From contig JBFHES010000007.1 in NCBI GenBank assembly GCA_041584015.1, positions 1 through 44,112 of the forward strand: a stretch of 44,112 nucleotides of DNA, in the 5' to 3' direction. This DNA is from JBFHES01 sp041584015. Its GTDB lineage: Bacteria > Bacteroidota > Bacteroidia > Bacteroidales > M50B96. Of the stretch, positions 42,536 to 44,112 are shown one piece after another; within the stretch, counting starts at the first letter, position 1; every line of letters starts with the position of its first letter. The position numbers and the translations under genes were made by a program. The notes beneath the pieces are model-generated. The model was not told where the DNA came from, ran no database searches, and was given only the letters and a program-made list of their open reading frames with translations.

Positions 42536-43774
42536 ATGTCATTACTAATAAAGAATATCAAATCGCTTATACAGGTTGAAAACGAAGCACGCACATGGGT
42601 AGCAGGTTCAGAGATGAAAAAGCTTGGAACAATTGAGCATGCATGGCTTTTAATGGAAGATGGCCTGATTGCTGATTTCGGAACCATGGACGCCTGTCCG
42701 GCAGGAGCTGATAAAGAAATTGATGCTAGTGGTAAAATGGTTTTTCCTTCCTATTGCGATTCTCATACCCATCTGGTTTATGCGGGAAGTCGTGAGATTG
42801 AGTACGGTGATAAAATTAGAGGACTGTCATACGAAGAGATTGCTGAACGTGGAGGAGGAATTCTTAATTCAGCCAAGCTACTTCACAATACCTCAGAAGA
42901 TGAATTGTATGAGCAATCGATGAAACGCATAAATGAGATTATTTCGCTGGGAACTGGAGCTGTTGAGATTAAGAGTGGTTATGGTTTAACAACCGAAGAT
43001 GAATTAAAAATGCTTCGCGTTATCAAGCGAATTAAAGAAACATCGCCAATTACAATTAAGTCGAACTTCCTTGGAGCACATTCAATTCCTGCAGAGTACA
43101 GAGGTAAACAAGGAGAGTATGTAGATTTGGTAATTAATGAAATGATTCCATTGGTTGCAGCTGAGGAGTTGGCTGATTACATTGATGTGTTCTGTGATAA
43201 AGGCTTTTTTACCGTTGAAGAAACAGACCGGATATTATTGGCTGGAATGAAACATGGCATGCGCGCAAAAATTCATGCCAATGAATTAGACTTTTCTGGC
43301 GGAATCCAAGTAGGTGTTAAATACAATGCACTTTCTGTTGATCACCTGGAGTTTACAGGCGATGAAGAGATCGCAAGCCTATTGGCATCGGAGACCATGC
43401 CAACACTGTTGCCGGGTGCAGCTTTCTTCTTGGGGATGATTGACCCTCCGGTGCGTAAAATGATTGATGCAGGATTACCTGTTGCTTTGGCTTCCGATTA
43501 TAATCCAGGTTCATCACCTAGTGGCGACATGAAGTTCATTATGTCATTGGGTTGTATTAAACTAAGAATGTTACCGGAAGAAGTAATTAATGCCACAACC
43601 ATAAACACCGCATACGCCATGGGAATTCAGGAAACCCACGGAAGCATTTGCAAAGGTAAAGTAGCCAATGTGTACATCACCAAAGAAATCCCAACTTATG
43701 AATTCATGCCGTATGCCTATGGAAGCGATTTGGTTGATACGGTTGTGATGAAGGGTGAAGTTTGGGAAGGGTAA
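42536..43774 (+). CDS. hutI: Imidazolonepropionase
   Basis: HutI hydrolyses imidazolonepropionate to formiminoglutamate in histidine degradation. It is an amidohydrolase with metal ligands His77 and His79 in DSHTHLVYAGSRE, and the family's GGGILNSAKL and VEIKSGYGLTTEDELKML segments. IHANELDFSGG and LASDYNPGSSPS carry the further ligand and substrate residues. 412 residues, full length. No hutH, hutU or ftcD is adjacent in the window. Confidence 0.96.
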   Translation: MSLLIKNIKSLIQVENEARTWVAGSEMKKLGTIEHAWLLMEDGLIADFGTMDACPAGADKEIDASGKMVFPSYCDSHTHLVYAGSREIEYGDKIRGLSYEEIAERGGGILNSAKLLHNTSEDELYEQSMKRINEIISLGTGAVEIKSGYGLTTEDELKMLRVIKRIKETSPITIKSNFLGAHSIPAEYRGKQGEYVDLVINEMIPLVAAEELADYIDVFCDKGFFTVEETDRILLAGMKHGMRAKIHANELDFSGGIQVGVKYNALSVDHLEFTGDEEIASLLASETMPTLLPGAAFFLGMIDPPVRKMIDAGLPVALASDYNPGSSPSGDMKFIMSLGCIKLRMLPEEVINATTINTAYAMGIQETHGSICKGKVANVYITKEIPTYEFMPYAYGSDLVDTVVMKGEVWEG

Positions 43775-43847
43775 AGTGGAAATTATTTATCCTTCAAGAC
43801 AAATTATTTATGAATAATATAGAATGTAATTTAACTGATCCGTACCA

Positions 43848-43912
43848 GGGGCAAAGACCCGAAATCAGCATATTAGAAATTCTGTCAGATCAAATATTCG
43901 GGTCTTAGACCC
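43848..43912. repeat. Imperfect 16-bp inverted repeat in the gap after hutI
   Basis: Arms at 43848-43863 and 43897-43912 match at 14 of 16 positions, including 10 perfect pairs (AAGACCCGAA / TTCGGGTCTT), around a 33-base spacer. The long loop and lack of a T run make a simple terminator unlikely. The rest of 43775-44010 holds nothing else recognisable. Confidence 0.5.
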
Positions 43913-44010
43913 TTCAGTACTCTTCAATAAATTGGTTTTAGCTGCATTGAATTCTGGTTTAGAAGGGGCAATATAGCAATAGAGAAGAATCTATCTTAAA
44001 TAAGTGAAAC

Positions 44011-44112
44011 ATGGAAAAAAAACAAAGAAATGGGAAAATGAATTTTAAAGAGATTAGTCTTTATTTCTTCTTCTTTTATATGGGACATGATTTATTGAGC
44101 CATGAGATAAAT
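44011..44112 (+). CDS. Possible start of a gene running off the window
   Basis: An ATG at 44011 opens a frame of 34 codons that stays open to the end. The start is basic (MEKKQRNGKMNFKE) and is followed by aromatic residues (ISLYFFFFYMG), which could be a membrane segment. Too short for identification; it may be chance. Confidence 0.25.
   Translation, partial: MEKKQRNGKMNFKEISLYFFFFYMGHDLLSHEIN

Noticed and set aside
1..44112. tRNA, rRNA, CRISPR array, insertion sequence, prophage or toxin-antitoxin genes
   Set aside because: Read for cloverleaf and CCA-like ends, regularly spaced repeats, transposase or integrase motifs; none was found.

Overview
The window comes from a chromosome of the phylum Bacteroidota, most likely a Bacteroidales/Marinilabiliales-type marine or anaerobic lineage (genus not determinable). 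The evidence is a type IX secretion (T9SS) C-terminal sorting domain and SprB-like repeat at the left edge, promoters of the TTTG-N20-TAnnTTTG type, a glycine-lipid acyltransferase pair, a PASTA-bearing division transpeptidase, and a coaX-to-ppiD block arranged as in other Bacteroidales. No tRNA, rRNA, CRISPR array, insertion sequence or prophage gene was seen; the content is mostly core genome.

Layout. 1-1820: end of a large secreted T9SS protein and its terminator. 1883-6235: nth, a TauE-type exporter, the C-terminal half of a transketolase, and a long PurF-like amidotransferase. 6257-8167 (minus): glsA-glsB, acyltransferases for glycine lipids. 8168-8617: a regulatory region carrying a perfect palindrome, two further copies of its core motif, DnaA-box-like sequences and a strong mraZ promoter. 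8618-26945: an unbroken 18-kb division and cell-wall (dcw) cluster: mraZ, rsmH, ftsL, ftsI, murE, mraY, murD, ftsW, murG, murC, ftsQ, ftsA, three consecutive ftsZ genes and yqeY, closed by a 16-bp-stem terminator. 27031-30242 (minus): a small membrane protein, marC, fabD, folE and a pterin synthase. 30361-34706: hldD, a STAS-like protein, a rhomboid protease, a small secreted protein, a hydrolase with an altered nucleophile, and a lone receiver domain. 34894-42389: coaX, an outer-membrane protein, a TPR protein, lptC, a CorC/HlyC-type protein and ppiD. 42536-43774: hutI; after it an inverted repeat and the beginning of one more possible gene.

How the genes work together. The dcw cluster makes UDP-MurNAc-pentapeptide intermediates (MurC, D, E with meso-DAP), lipid I and II (MraY, MurG), polymerises and crosslinks them at the septum (FtsW, FtsI), and builds the cytokinetic ring (FtsA, FtsZ, FtsQ, FtsL). 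murF, ddl and murB are absent and must lie elsewhere. The flanking genes also serve the envelope: glycine lipids, heptose for LPS, LptC for LPS transport, PpiD for outer-membrane protein folding, FabD for fatty acids.

The strongest signal is the ftsZ triplet (22432-26474). All three copies keep the GTPase signature and both catalytic T7-loop aspartates, but only the third has the conserved C-terminal peptide (DVPAYKRK) expected to bind FtsA. The first two instead end in related short helices (I-x3-L-x-N-x-F-x-E-x-I-K, seven of 15 positions identical between them) that resemble the membrane-targeting helix ending FtsA in this same operon. I infer a three-FtsZ division machine with one FtsA-tethered and two possibly self-anchoring tubulins. 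This is a sequence-based hypothesis.
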